A stretch of 64,000 nucleotides of DNA. Source: Nocardia kruczakiae NBRC 101016. Lineage in GTDB: Bacteria; Actinomycetota; Actinomycetes; Mycobacteriales; Mycobacteriaceae. The DNA is taken from the NCBI RefSeq assembly GCF_001612965.1, contig NZ_BDBL01000010.1, positions 96,747-160,746 of the forward strand, in the 5' to 3' direction. This document shows, in pieces, positions 8,486 to 17,185 of this stretch (its first letter is position 1; every line of letters begins with the position of its first letter). The notes beneath the pieces are model-generated. The model did not search any database and was not told where the DNA came from. It worked only from the letters and a program-made list of their open reading frames with translations. A program made the translations under genes and the position numbers.

Positions 8486-9101
8486 TTTGCCGGGGACAGG
8501 CGCTCGAGCAGGCCGGCCAGTCCGCTGCGAATATGAGTGGCCGAGCCGGTCTCGAGGCCGTGGGACACCTCGTGCCACGGCCCGAGCCGATGCCACACCG
8601 ACGCCCGGCTGCGAAGTTCGCCGGTCACCCCGTACGCGGCGGTCACGGCGTTCGAGAACTCGGGTGGCGCGCCGTACAGCGCCCATGCCAGGTCGATGGC
8701 CGGATCACCCAGGTGAGCGTCGCCGAAATCGATCACGCCGGTGATGCGGCCGGCGGCGACCAGAATGTGCTCGGGACCGATATCGCCGTGGACGACGGTA
8801 TCGGCGGGAAATTCGCGGGACAGTCGTGCAGGGCGCGCAGAAATCGACCGATCAGGAAACCCTGTTCGGCACAGGGTGTTTCGATTGCGCTCCCCGGAAT
8901 CAACGCATGGCGTACGACGAGTGGGTTCTCCCCGGCCACCCGAGGAACCGGCACCTGCAACGGCAGTTGTGCCGCCAGCCACGGCAGCAGCCGCGTTTCG
9001 CGCAGCAGCTGCGCGGCGACCTCCGGGCGACGTGGCCGCCGCTCGACCCAGCGGTCGTCGACCAAGGTCGCCACGGTATCCCAGCCTCCGGAAAACTCCA
9101 T
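8467..9101 (-). pseudogene. Aminoglycoside/macrolide-type phosphotransferase, frameshifted
   Basis: Two minus-strand frames together encode one APH-family kinase of about 211 residues. The upstream frame runs from ATG 9101 (MEFSGGWDTVATLV) to ...FLRALHD, and the downstream frame from FPADTVVHGD to the stop at 8467. Restoring one base near 8821-8824 would join them as LHDLSREFPADTVVHGD. The kinase motifs are intact after the break: HGDIGPEHIL (catalytic loop, His replacing the usual Asn) and GVIDFGDAHLGDPA (metal-binding Asp). Family members phosphorylate small hydroxylated substrates or antibiotics; the real substrate is unknown. Either the gene is inactivated or the base was lost in sequencing. 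Confidence 0.8.
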
Positions 9102-9129
9102 GGCGCGACCGTAACGCGAGGGCCGCGGT

Positions 9130-9606
9130 TCAGCAGGGACTCTGCCCGCCGACCTCGCCGGTGGTGAGCTCGATCGTGGTACCGGTGGGTACCGAGGTCT
9201 CCGCGTCGGGGTTCTGGTTGGTGATGACGCATTGCCCGCCGCCCGGCCCGCGGCCGGTGCCGCCGGTGATGTGCGCGCGCAGGCCGGCGGCGGTGAGGAG
9301 TTGGTCGGCGAGGGCCGGGCGATCGCCGCGGACATCGGGAACGGTGACCGTGCCGGGCGAGGGGGATGTGGTCACGCCGGAGGGCTGAGTGGGGTTCGCG
9401 GCCTTCGGCGTGCTGGTCGCGTCGCCGGACGTGTGCCCAGTGGCGGTCGACGTGCCCGCGACGGTGGTAGTCGTTGCGGGCGTTGAGGTTTCGGACCCGC
9501 AGCCGGTCAAGGCCGCGGTCGCTGCGAGTGCGGCGATCGAAATCGACAGGTGGGGAACGGCACGGCGGACAAGGAGGGAAAGGCGTGGGAAGGTTGAGGT
9601 CGGCAC
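9130..9606 (-). CDS. Small lipoprotein with one PASTA domain
   Basis: A 158-residue protein starting at GTG 9606. The signal peptide ends in a lipobox, AALTGC, so the mature protein should be lipid-anchored at the outer face of the membrane. A Thr/Ser/Pro-rich linker follows (about 45-85). A single PASTA domain comes next (about 88-155: TVTVPDVRGDRPALADQLL, then ITNQNPDAETSVPTGTTI). PASTA domains bind peptidoglycan or muropeptides in Ser/Thr kinases and PBPs. A stand-alone anchored PASTA protein could act as a cell-wall sensor or scaffold, but its role is unknown. The start is supported by TACGGT six bases upstream (leaderless type). A long GC-rich frame upstream is not coding. Confidence 0.8.
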   Translation of the reverse strand: MPTSTFPRLSLLVRRAVPHLSISIAALAATAALTGCGSETSTPATTTTVAGTSTATGHTSGDATSTPKAANPTQPSGVTTSPSPGTVTVPDVRGDRPALADQLLTAAGLRAHITGGTGRGPGGGQCVITNQNPDAETSVPTGTTIELTTGEVGGQSPC

Positions 9607-9612
9607 ATCCCG

Positions 9613-9618
9613 ACCGTA
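9613..9618 (-). promoter_or_regulatory. -10 element of the PASTA lipoprotein gene
   Basis: On the minus strand TACGGT is followed by six bases and the GTG at 9606, fitting a leaderless promoter. Confidence 0.45.
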
Positions 9619-9917
9619 GTTGCCGCCGTGCCGATGCGCGCGTGGACCGGTTGTGGCATGTTGACGCCCGGCGGGGACCAGGCGAGTCCTCCTTCCACGG
9701 CATTCTGCGGCCCGGGCATCGGCGACAGATCGCATAACCAACGACCGGCGACATAGATAGCGGCGCTCCGATGTCGTTGTCGCGCAACGCTGAACGTCCG
9801 CCTGGGCGCGGGTGGCGAGGACGTTGTGGGTTGGTGAGCTGGTGTGGACCGTCGGTGGCGAGACGGCTGCTGGGGTCGCCTGGCATTTCTGTGCTCGGAC
9901 GCCGGCAAGCGGGTCGG
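9619..9917. other. Intergenic region without recognised gene
   Basis: About 300 bp between the lipoprotein and IclR genes. It has a weak 6-bp inverted repeat (CGACAT...ATGTCG, about 9744-9771) but no convincing coding frame, RNA or repeat. Confidence 0.3.
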
Positions 9918-10802
9918 TCAGGTGCCGGTGGTGGTTCGGGTGATTTTTTCCGCGGTGGCGGTGATGGCAGCGCCGAGGTTGGTGAGGTGCTGGGCGGACA
10001 GGCGGGTGTCGGGGCAGGCGACCACGGCGGCGATGACGCGGTCGCCGGCGAAGATGGGGGCGGCGACGGTGACTACGGCGTTTTCGGCGCCGAGTTCGTC
10101 GGGGAGGTAGTCGATGGTGATCAGGTCGGTGATCATGCTGCCCAGGCGGTTGCGGAGCGGGTCGGTGACCGGTGAGTTGCGCAGGGCGGCAAGGGCTTCG
10201 AGTATGGGTGCGGATTCGTCGGCGAGGCGTTCGACGGAGTAGCCGCGGGCGCGGACGGCGTCGAGTACCGCGAGCAGGCGTGCACGATGGGCGGGGTCGG
10301 CGTGGTCGATCCAGGTGGTGCGTTCGGAAACTGGTGCCCAGGCGATGAATTCGCGCGCGACCGGCGGCGCCAGGGGCAGGCGGCGGCCCTGCCGGATCCA
10401 CGGCACCGAGGGGGTGCCGGCGACCTCGGTGATGATGATCGACCCGTCGTCGCGCTCGGCCAGGAAGACTGGAAAGCCCTGTGCGGCAACGAATTCCCGC
10501 AGCAGGTCTGCGGCCAGCCGGCGCAGCGGGAACGCCGCCTCCGCACGGCGTGCGACGGCGAGCAGCCCCATCCCCAGACCGTAGTTGCCGTCGAGATCGC
10601 GCACGGTCCAGCCGTCGGCCGTGAGCTGGGTCAGTACCGCATGTGCCGTCGCCCGCGAGAGTCCGGTCTCGCGCACGATCCGCGCCAGCGACAAGTGCTC
10701 GGCCGGCCGGCGCGACAGCAGTTCGATCACCCGTACCACCCGATGCGTGGGCGGTGATCCCGCGGAGGCAGTGGGAGTAGCGATGTCGGTGCCCTCGGAC
10801 AT
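9918..10802 (-). CDS. IclR-family transcriptional regulator
   Basis: A 294-residue regulator. Residues about 18-75 form a winged helix-turn-helix (RVIELLSRRPAEHLSLARI, then TGLSRATAHAVLTQL). The rest is an IclR-type ligand-binding domain ending in the conserved AAPIFAGDRVIAAVVAC segment. The start ATG 10802 (MSEGTDIATP) is selected because AGGAAAGGG lies just upstream; the frame itself is open to 10880. It is transcribed divergently from cysD across a 340-bp region with two palindromes (11033-11075), so it is a plausible regulator of the sulfation operon, or of itself. The ligand is unknown. Confidence 0.85.
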   Translation of the reverse strand: MSEGTDIATPTASAGSPPTHRVVRVIELLSRRPAEHLSLARIVRETGLSRATAHAVLTQLTADGWTVRDLDGNYGLGMGLLAVARRAEAAFPLRRLAADLLREFVAAQGFPVFLAERDDGSIIITEVAGTPSVPWIRQGRRLPLAPPVAREFIAWAPVSERTTWIDHADPAHRARLLAVLDAVRARGYSVERLADESAPILEALAALRNSPVTDPLRNRLGSMITDLITIDYLPDELGAENAVVTVAAPIFAGDRVIAAVVACPDTRLSAQHLTNLGAAITATAEKITRTTTGT

Positions 10803-11032
10803 GGCGCCCTTTCCTGGTCGATGGGCCGATCCATGCGGCCGGTGATCGCGCCGCGCCCGACGGGTCACACCGCCGCTCACCGTACCGGTCGCCGCAGGCT
10901 TGGTCCTTCGAGTGCGGTGGCGTGGATTGGTGCGTTCGGCGGTGCGGATCGCGACCTATGGCCAGGTGTGGTGGCGAAACCCGCGCGGGGGTCGACAGCC
11001 CCTTGACCGACGCACCGGCATCCGCTTATCGT

Positions 11033-11075
11033 CGGTGTCACAATATCGAACAATAGCGTCGAATATTCGACACCG
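11033..11075. promoter_or_regulatory. Nested palindromes upstream of cysD
   Basis: An outer inverted repeat, CGGTGTC (11033-11039) and GACACCG (11069-11075), encloses and partly overlaps a perfect 14-bp palindrome, GTCGAATATTCGAC (11058-11071). The region is unusually AT-rich for this genome and lies about 70 bp before cysD. It is probably the operator/promoter for cysD, possibly bound by the divergent IclR protein. Confidence 0.55.
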
Positions 11076-11143
11076 CAACCTCTGAGCAGTCGAGATTTCG
11101 GATGCGGGGAAGCGGGGCGAGCGATGCGGACAAGGCGAATGTG

Positions 11144-12049
11144 ATGCGGACGGGATACGAGCTGTCGCATCTGTCGGCCCTCGAGGCCGAATCGGTGCAC
11201 ATCTTCCGGGAGGTGGCGGCCACCTTCGAACGACCGGTGCTGCTGTTCTCCGGCGGTAAGGACTCGGCGGTGATGCTGGAGTTGGCGCGTAAGGCGTTCT
11301 GGCCGGCGGCGCTGCCGTTCGCGCTGCTGCACGTCGACACGGGGCACAACTTCGACGAGGTGATCGACTTCCGCGATCGCACGGCGGCCAGGCTCGGTGC
11401 GCGGCTGCTGGTGGCGCGGGTGCAGGACGATATCGACGCCGGGCGGGTGACCGAACGTCCGGGGGAGAGCCGGAATCGGCTGCAGACCACCACATTGCTG
11501 CGCGCGATCGCCGAACATCGCTTCGATGCCGTGTTCGGCGGCGCGCGGCGCGACGAGGAGAAGGCGCGCGCCAAGGAGCGGGTGTTCAGTTTCCGCGACG
11601 AATTCGGCGCTTGGGAGCCGCGCGCGCAACGCCCGGAGGTGTGGAACCTCTACAACGGCAAACACCGTGCGGGCCAGCACATCCGGGTCTTTCCGCTGTC
11701 GAACTGGACCGAACTCGACATCTGGGAGTACATCGACCGCGAGGCGGTGGAACTGCCGCCGCTGTACTACGCGCACCGCCGCCCGGTCTTCCGGCGGGAC
11801 GGCATGCTGCTGGCCGCCAATCCCTTCCTGACTCCGGGCGCGGACGAGCCGGTGTTCGAGACGACGGTCCGGTTCCGCACCGTCGGCGATGCCACCTGCA
11901 CCGGATGTATCGAGAGCGAGGCCGGCGATCCGGCGGCCGTGATCGCCGAAACCGCGATCACCCGGCTCACCGAACGCGGCGCAACCCGCGCCGACGACCG
12001 CATCTCCGAATCCGGGATGGAAGACCGCAAGCGGGAGGGCTACTTCTGA
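11144..12049 (+). CDS. cysD: ATP sulfurylase small subunit (sulfate adenylyltransferase subunit 2)
   Basis: CysD condenses sulfate with ATP to adenosine 5'-phosphosulfate, driven by GTP hydrolysis in CysN. The PP-loop SGGKDSAVM sits at residues 36-44. LHVDTGHNF and [16 protein letters not shown] are the conserved substrate segments, and the C-terminus has [10 protein letters not shown] and the family-typical REGYF end. The start ATG 11144 gives 301 residues and the same spacing to the PP-loop as in mycobacterial CysD. An earlier in-frame ATG at 11102 (315 residues) is possible. The stop overlaps the cysNC start (TGATG), so the two are translationally coupled. No cysH, cysA or other assimilation gene is nearby. 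Confidence 0.93.
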   Translation: MRTGYELSHLSALEAESVHIFREVAATFERPVLLFSGGKDSAVMLELARKAFWPAALPFALLHVDTGHNFDEVIDFRDRTAARLGARLLVARVQDDIDAGRVTERPGESRNRLQTTTLLRAIAEHRFDAVFGGARRDEEKARAKERVFSFRDEFGAWEPRAQRPEVWNLYNGKHRAGQHIRVFPLSNWTELDIWEYIDREAVELPPLYYAHRRPVFRRDGMLLAANPFLTPGADEPVFETTVRFRTVGDATCTGCIESEAGDPAAVIAETAITRLTERGATRADDRISESGMEDRKREGYF

Positions 12050-13935
12050 TGAGCCGCAATCTGTTACGTCTCGCGACGGCCGGCAGTGTCGACGACGGCA
12101 AATCCACCCTCATCGGCCGCCTGCTCTACGACTCCAAGAGCCTGTTCTCCGATCAGCTGGCCGCGATCGAACGGGCCAGCGCCCAACGCGGCGATGCCGC
12201 AACGGATCTGGCGCTGGTGACCGACGGCCTGCGCGCCGAGCGGGAACAGGGCATCACCATCGACGTGGCCTACCGCTACTTCACCACGCCGCGCCGCAAG
12301 TTCATCATCGCCGACACCCCGGGGCATGTGCAGTACACGCGCAATATGGTGACCGGCGCCTCCACGGCCGATCTGGCGTTGATCCTGGTCGACGCGCGCA
12401 AGGGCGTGGTCGAACAGACCCGCCGGCATGCCTTCCTGGCCTCGCTGCTCGGGGTGCCGCACCTGGTGGTGTGCGTGAACAAGATGGATCTGGTCGACTG
12501 GTCGGCCGCGCGGTTCGAGGAGATCCGCGAGGAATTCGCCGATTTCGCGGCGAAGCTGACGGTCGGTGATCTGAGTTTCGTGCCGGTCTCGGCGCTGCAC
12601 GGCGACAACGTGGTCACCGATTCCGCGCATACGCCGTGGTTTGCGGGCCCGCCGCTGCTGAGCCACCTCGAACAGGTGCATATCGCCTCGGATCGCAATT
12701 TGATCGACGCGCGGCTGCCGGTGCAGTACGTGATCCGCCCGCACGCCGCCGACGCCGGCGGGGCCGGCCATCGCACCTATGCCGGAACCATCGCGGGCGG
12801 CATCTTCAAACCCGGCGACGAGGTGGTCGTGCTGCCGTCCGGGCGCTCGTCGCGGGTCGCGCGGATCTGGGGGCCCGGCGGGGTGAAGGTGGACGAGGGG
12901 TTCACCGGGATGGCGGTCTCGGTGGAACTCGATGACGAGGTCGACGTCGGGCGCGGAGATATGCTGGCCCGTCCCGGAAACCGGCCGCATATCGCCGGCG
13001 AGGTCGACGCCATGGTCTGCTGGTTCTCCGAGACCACCGAACTGCGGCCCGGTGCGCGCTACACGATCCGCACCGCCGCGCAGACCACCCGCGTCCAGGT
13101 CCACGAACTCGACTACCGGCTCGACGTCAACACCCTGCACCGGGTCACCGACGCGCAAGCCTTGGCGCTCAACGACATCGGCCGTCTCACCCTGCGCAGC
13201 CAGCGCCCGCTGATGGTCGACAGCTACCGCGACAATCGCCGCACCGGCAGTTTCATCCTCGTCGACGAGGACACCGACCAGACCGTGGCCGCCGGGATGA
13301 TCCTGGCCCGCGACACCGGACCGGAGTCCGTGCCCGACGCCTCGGCCGCACCCACGGTGGTGCGGGAGGACGTCGTCTGGCACAGCTCGTCGGTGGGGCG
13401 CGGCGAGCGACCGCACGCCGGCGCGACGGTGTGGCTGACCGGTCTGTCCGGCTCCGGAAAGTCCACGATCGCCGTGGAATTGGAGCGCCAGCTGGTGGCC
13501 GCCGGCCGCCCGGCCTACCGGCTCGACGGCGACAATCTGCGGCACGGGCTCAACGCCGACCTGGGCTTCACCGACGACGACCGGCGCGAGAACATCCGCC
13601 GGGTGGCTCAGGTCGCCTCCCTGTTCGCCGACGCCGGCCTGATCGCCATCGTCTCGGTGATCAGCCCGTTCGCCGACCAGCGCGAACAGGCGCGCGGGGT
13701 GCACGCCGCGAGCGGCCTGGACTTCCACGAGATCTTCGTCGACACACCGCTGGAGCTGTGTGAGCGCCGCGATCCGAAGGGCTTGTACGCCAAGGCTCGT
13801 GCGGGCCGGCTGCCGGAGTTCACCGGTATCGACTCACCCTACGAACGTCCCGAACACGCCGAGCTCGTGATCACTCCCGAACACGGTTCACCCGCCGAAA
13901 TCGCCGCGCTGATCCGCCGCGAACTGAGACTGTGA
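12049..13935 (+). CDS. cysNC: Bifunctional ATP sulfurylase GTPase subunit / APS kinase
   Basis: A 628-residue fusion that makes APS and phosphorylates it to PAPS, the universal sulfate donor. The N-terminal EF-Tu-like GTPase has G1 GSVDDGKST (12-20), the switch region [10 protein letters not shown]3 DTPGH (about 89-93) and G4 NKMD (about 144-147), then two beta-barrel domains to about residue 430. After a linker, APS kinase begins near 445, with P-loop GLSGSGKST (about 464-472), [22 protein letters not shown] and the end FTGIDSPYE...PEHAEL. The GTG/ATG choice is unambiguous because the ATG overlaps the cysD stop. The fused CysN-CysC form is normal for mycolic actinobacteria. Sulfotransferase-containing genes follow after 35 bp. 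Confidence 0.95.
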   Translation: MSRNLLRLATAGSVDDGKSTLIGRLLYDSKSLFSDQLAAIERASAQRGDAATDLALVTDGLRAEREQGITIDVAYRYFTTPRRKFIIADTPGHVQYTRNMVTGASTADLALILVDARKGVVEQTRRHAFLASLLGVPHLVVCVNKMDLVDWSAARFEEIREEFADFAAKLTVGDLSFVPVSALHGDNVVTDSAHTPWFAGPPLLSHLEQVHIASDRNLIDARLPVQYVIRPHAADAGGAGHRTYAGTIAGGIFKPGDEVVVLPSGRSSRVARIWGPGGVKVDEGFTGMAVSVELDDEVDVGRGDMLARPGNRPHIAGEVDAMVCWFSETTELRPGARYTIRTAAQTTRVQVHELDYRLDVNTLHRVTDAQALALNDIGRLTLRSQRPLMVDSYRDNRRTGSFILVDEDTDQTVAAGMILARDTGPESVPDASAAPTVVREDVVWHSSSVGRGERPHAGATVWLTGLSGSGKSTIAVELERQLVAAGRPAYRLDGDNLRHGLNADLGFTDDDRRENIRRVAQVASLFADAGLIAIVSVISPFADQREQARGVHAASGLDFHEIFVDTPLELCERRDPKGLYAKARAGRLPEFTGIDSPYERPEHAELVITPEHGSPAEIAALIRRELRL

Positions 13936-13970
13936 ACCGCACTACCGCCCGCACAACACGCTAGGACGAC

Positions 13971-15209
13971 ATGAGTACATCGACAGGATCGTCACCGGGA
14001 ACCGACACCGCCACCGGAAACGGACTTCCGGGCGGCGCTCCGCTGACCGAACCGTTCACCGCGGCGATCGCCGAGGCCGAGAAGCTGATCGCGGCAGCGG
14101 ATTTCATCCACGACGAGAAGGATCTCGCCGAGGGCTACGACTACCTCGCCGGCAGTATCGCCGCCTGCCTGCAGCTCTCGGGCACGCACGGCACCAGCCA
14201 CCCGTACTTCGTGAGCTCGACCGGCCCGCACGCGAAAATGGGCCTGGACAACCCGGATACGCTCTACTACCACGCCAATGTCGAGCCGGGTGCGGAATAT
14301 CTGCTCACCGGTGTCCGCGGCAGCACCGTCGACCTCAGCTTCCAGGTGCTGCGCGGCGACTACACCGCCACCGACGTGCCCAACGGCGACGACGCCTTCG
14401 ACGACCGCCGCCTGCAGATCGCCGAGGACGGCAGCTACCAGCTCCGCTTCGGGCCGCCGAAAGCCGATGCCGGGCCCAACTATTTCGTCCTCGGCGAGGG
14501 CGCCTCGATGCTCGCGGTGCGCGAGGTCTACGGCAACTGGAACGCGGAGACGAAGGGCAGTATTCGCATCGAGCGCGTCGACACCATCGGCACCGCGGCG
14601 CCCGAACCCGGTGTCGAACAGCTGCGCAAGCGGTATCGGGCGGCGGCGCGGGCGCTGGTGCAGCGCATCCACACCTGGTTCAACTTCCCCAAATGGTTCT
14701 ATCTCGACCTGCCGGTGAACACCCTCACCGAACCGCGGCTGACCCCGGGCGGGCTCAGCACGCAGTACTCCTCGGTCGGCCACTTCGATCTCGACGACGA
14801 TCAGGCGCTGGTGATCACGGTGCCGAAATCCGATGCGCCGTATCAGGGATTCCAGCTCGGCAGCCGCTGGTACATCTCCCTCGACTACGTCAACCATCAG
14901 ACCAGCCTCAACAGCGCGCAGGCCCAGGTCGATCCGGACGGAATGATCCGCATGGTCGTCTCGGCGCGCAACCCGGGCATCGCCAACTGGATCGAGACCA
15001 CCGGACGCCGCCGCGGCATCCTGCAGTTCCGGTGGCAGCGCGTCGACCGTGAGATGACGCCCGCGGACGGCCCGCGGTTCGCGCTGGTGCCGTTCGACGA
15101 GGTGGCGGCGCAGCTGCCGCACTACGACCTCAACCGCATCGATGAGCAGGGCTGGCGCGCCCGCATCGCCGACCGCCAGCGCGGTTTCGCCGATCGGATG
15201 CTCGGATGA
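13971..15209 (+). CDS. DUF1214 domain protein
   Basis: A 412-residue cytosolic protein. The N-terminal 30 residues are Ser/Thr/Gly-rich and probably disordered. The remainder resembles DUF1214-type proteins, with NPDTLYYHANVEP and YFVLGEGASMLAVREVYGNW in the middle and a C-terminal beta domain (SRWYISLDYVNHQTSLNSAQ, IRMVVSARNPGIANWIET). The biochemical function is not known. The gene triplet DUF1214-SDR-sulfotransferase also exists, as I recall, in mycobacteria (Rv3531c-Rv3529c, near steroid-catabolic genes). That suggests the three products act together. It starts 35 bp after cysNC and its last four bases overlap the SDR start. AGGACGAC lies before the ATG. Confidence 0.8.
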   Translation: MSTSTGSSPGTDTATGNGLPGGAPLTEPFTAAIAEAEKLIAAADFIHDEKDLAEGYDYLAGSIAACLQLSGTHGTSHPYFVSSTGPHAKMGLDNPDTLYYHANVEPGAEYLLTGVRGSTVDLSFQVLRGDYTATDVPNGDDAFDDRRLQIAEDGSYQLRFGPPKADAGPNYFVLGEGASMLAVREVYGNWNAETKGSIRIERVDTIGTAAPEPGVEQLRKRYRAAARALVQRIHTWFNFPKWFYLDLPVNTLTEPRLTPGGLSTQYSSVGHFDLDDDQALVITVPKSDAPYQGFQLGSRWYISLDYVNHQTSLNSAQAQVDPDGMIRMVVSARNPGIANWIETTGRRRGILQFRWQRVDREMTPADGPRFALVPFDEVAAQLPHYDLNRIDEQGWRARIADRQRGFADRMLG

Positions 15210-15997
15210 GCGCCGCAGCGGGCCTGCTGGCCGACAAGGTGGTCGTGATCAGCGGCGTAGGCCCCGGACTGGGCCGCGCCCTGTGCGTTCAGGCGGCCGC
15301 GGCCGGTGCGAAGGTGGTGCTGGCCGCGCGCACCGAATCACGGCTGCGGGAGGTGGCAGACGAGATCGACGGTGCGGGCGGGACGAGCCTGATCGTGCCG
15401 ACCGACATCACCGACGATGCCGCGGTGGCGAATCTGGTCGAGCGCACGGTCGAGACCTTCGGCCGGGTCGACGCGCTGGTCAACAACGCGTTCGCGATGC
15501 CGTCGATGAAATCGCTGGCGCGCACGGACTTTCAGCAGATCAGCGACAGCCTCGAACTGACGGTGCTGGGCACGCTGCGCGCGACCCAGGCCTTCACCGA
15601 CGAACTGGCCAAGACCCGCGGCGCCGTGGTGATGATCAATTCGTCGGTGCTGCGGCACTCCGAACCGCGCTACGGCAGTTACAAGGTCGCCAAATCGGCG
15701 CTGCTGGCGATGTCGCAGACGCTGGCAACCGAATTGGGCGCCAAGGGGATTCGGGTCAACAGTGTGGCGCCGGGCTACATCTGGGCCGATCAGCTGAAGT
15801 GGTATTTCGGTGAGGTCGCCAAGAAATACGGCATCACCGTCGACCAGGTGTACGAGCAGACCGCCTCCCGGTCGGATCTGAAGCGACTGCCGGAACCGGA
15901 CGAGATCGCCAGAGCCGTGGTGTTTCTCGCCTCCGACTGGGCCAGTGCCATCACCGGCCAGACCCTGGACGTCAACTGCGGCGAATACCACGTGTGA
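15206..15997 (+). CDS. Short-chain dehydrogenase/reductase
   Basis: A 263-residue classical SDR with the cofactor motif GVGPGLG (residues 17-23), NNAF, a catalytic Ser near 145 (NSSVLRH) and YxxxK (Tyr159, Lys163: YKVAK). C-terminal APGYIWADQLKWYF and ITGQTLDVNCGEYHV complete the fold. A small Ala-rich N-terminus precedes VVVISGVG. The stop of the DUF1214 gene overlaps the start (ATGA), indicating coupling. It would oxidise a hydroxyl or reduce a ketone on the molecule handled by this operon. It is probably the enzyme that prepares or modifies the sulfotransferase acceptor, but this is inference from gene order. Confidence 0.88.
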   Translation: MSAAAGLLADKVVVISGVGPGLGRALCVQAAAAGAKVVLAARTESRLREVADEIDGAGGTSLIVPTDITDDAAVANLVERTVETFGRVDALVNNAFAMPSMKSLARTDFQQISDSLELTVLGTLRATQAFTDELAKTRGAVVMINSSVLRHSEPRYGSYKVAKSALLAMSQTLATELGAKGIRVNSVAPGYIWADQLKWYFGEVAKKYGITVDQVYEQTASRSDLKRLPEPDEIARAVVFLASDWASAITGQTLDVNCGEYHV

Positions 15998-16010
15998 GGA
16001 ACAGAATTTC

Positions 16011-17147
16011 ATGACCGCTCGTACCACCGTCGGCACCGTCGAGGATCTGCACGCATCCGCCACCAAGGCGTGCGGCCTCACCGATTTCGGCCCCGACGAC
16101 TACACCGAGGCGCTCGGTGTGCTGCTCGACTCGTATCGGCGCGACGCCGACCTCACCGAACTCGGTTCCAAGATGAACCGCTACTTCCTGCGCGGCGCGC
16201 TGGTCGCGCGGGCGCTGAGCGAGGCGTCCTGGAAGGCGAACCCCGGGTACGCCGAGACCGCGATCCAGCGGCCGATCTTCGTCACCGGCCTGCCCCGCAC
16301 CGGCACCACCGCGCTGCACCGGCTGCTGGCCGCCGACCCGCAACATCAGGCGCTGGAGATGTGGCTGACCGAACTGCCGCAGCCCCGCCCGCCGCGCGAG
16401 ACCTGGGCCGACAATCCGGTGTTCCAGCAGATCGATGCCGGTTTCGCGCAGCATCACATCGACAATCCGGAATTCATGGGCCTGCACTACATGAGTGCCG
16501 CCGAGGTCGAGGAATGCTGGCAGTTGCTGCGCCAGACCGTGAAGTCCATCGCCTACGAATCGCTGGCCTACCTGCCGACCTATTCGCAGTGGTTGCAGAA
16601 GCAGGACTGGACCAACGCCTATGAGCGGCACAAGCGCAATCTGCAATTGATCGGCCTCGGTGATTCCAGGGGCTGGGTGCTGAAGAATCCCAGCCACCTG
16701 TTCGCGCTGGACGCGCTGATGGAGGTCTACCCCGACGCGCTGATCATCCAGACCCACCGCGACCCGGTGACCATCGTCGGTTCCTCGTGCAGCCTGTCCG
16801 AACAGGCCACCAAGGGCTGGTCGAACACCTTTGCCGGGGAGACGATCGGCCGCACCCAGTTGGAGTTGTGGTCACGCGGCCTGCGCGAATTCAATTCCGC
16901 GCGTATGCGTTACAACCCCGACCAGTTCCTCGACGTCCAATTCGAGGATCTGCGGGCGGACCCGTTCGGCACCGTCGAGAAGATCTATTCGACCTTCGGC
17001 CTGGATTACACCGAACCCGCCCGCAATGCCATGCGGGCGCTCGACGAGGAGAGCAAATCGGGCGATCGCAAACCCGCGCACAAGTATTCGCTGGCCGACT
17101 ACGGGCTGACCGAGGACGAGGTCCGGTCGGTCTTCGCCGACCTCTGA
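16011..17147 (+). CDS. PAPS-dependent sulfotransferase family protein
   Basis: A 378-residue protein of the bacterial sulfotransferase family (Sulfotransfer_3/Rv3529c-like). The 5'-phosphosulfate-binding loop is TGLPRTGTTALHRLLA (about residues 90-105). The 3'-phosphate region is THRDPVTIVGSSCSL (about 247-261), and the C-terminal KYSLADYGLTEDEV is the usual end. Family members transfer sulfate from PAPS to hydroxyls of lipids or other small molecules; the acceptor here is unknown. GAGGA at 15997-16001, overlapping the SDR stop region, sets ATG 16011. It is the last gene of the cysD-cysNC operon, so PAPS producer and PAPS user share one transcript. Confidence 0.85.
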   Translation: MTARTTVGTVEDLHASATKACGLTDFGPDDYTEALGVLLDSYRRDADLTELGSKMNRYFLRGALVARALSEASWKANPGYAETAIQRPIFVTGLPRTGTTALHRLLAADPQHQALEMWLTELPQPRPPRETWADNPVFQQIDAGFAQHHIDNPEFMGLHYMSAAEVEECWQLLRQTVKSIAYESLAYLPTYSQWLQKQDWTNAYERHKRNLQLIGLGDSRGWVLKNPSHLFALDALMEVYPDALIIQTHRDPVTIVGSSCSLSEQATKGWSNTFAGETIGRTQLELWSRGLREFNSARMRYNPDQFLDVQFEDLRADPFGTVEKIYSTFGLDYTEPARNAMRALDEESKSGDRKPAHKYSLADYGLTEDEVRSVFADL

Positions 17148-17185
17148 GATCGCTGTACCCGCCGCATAAGCCGCCAGGCGACGTG

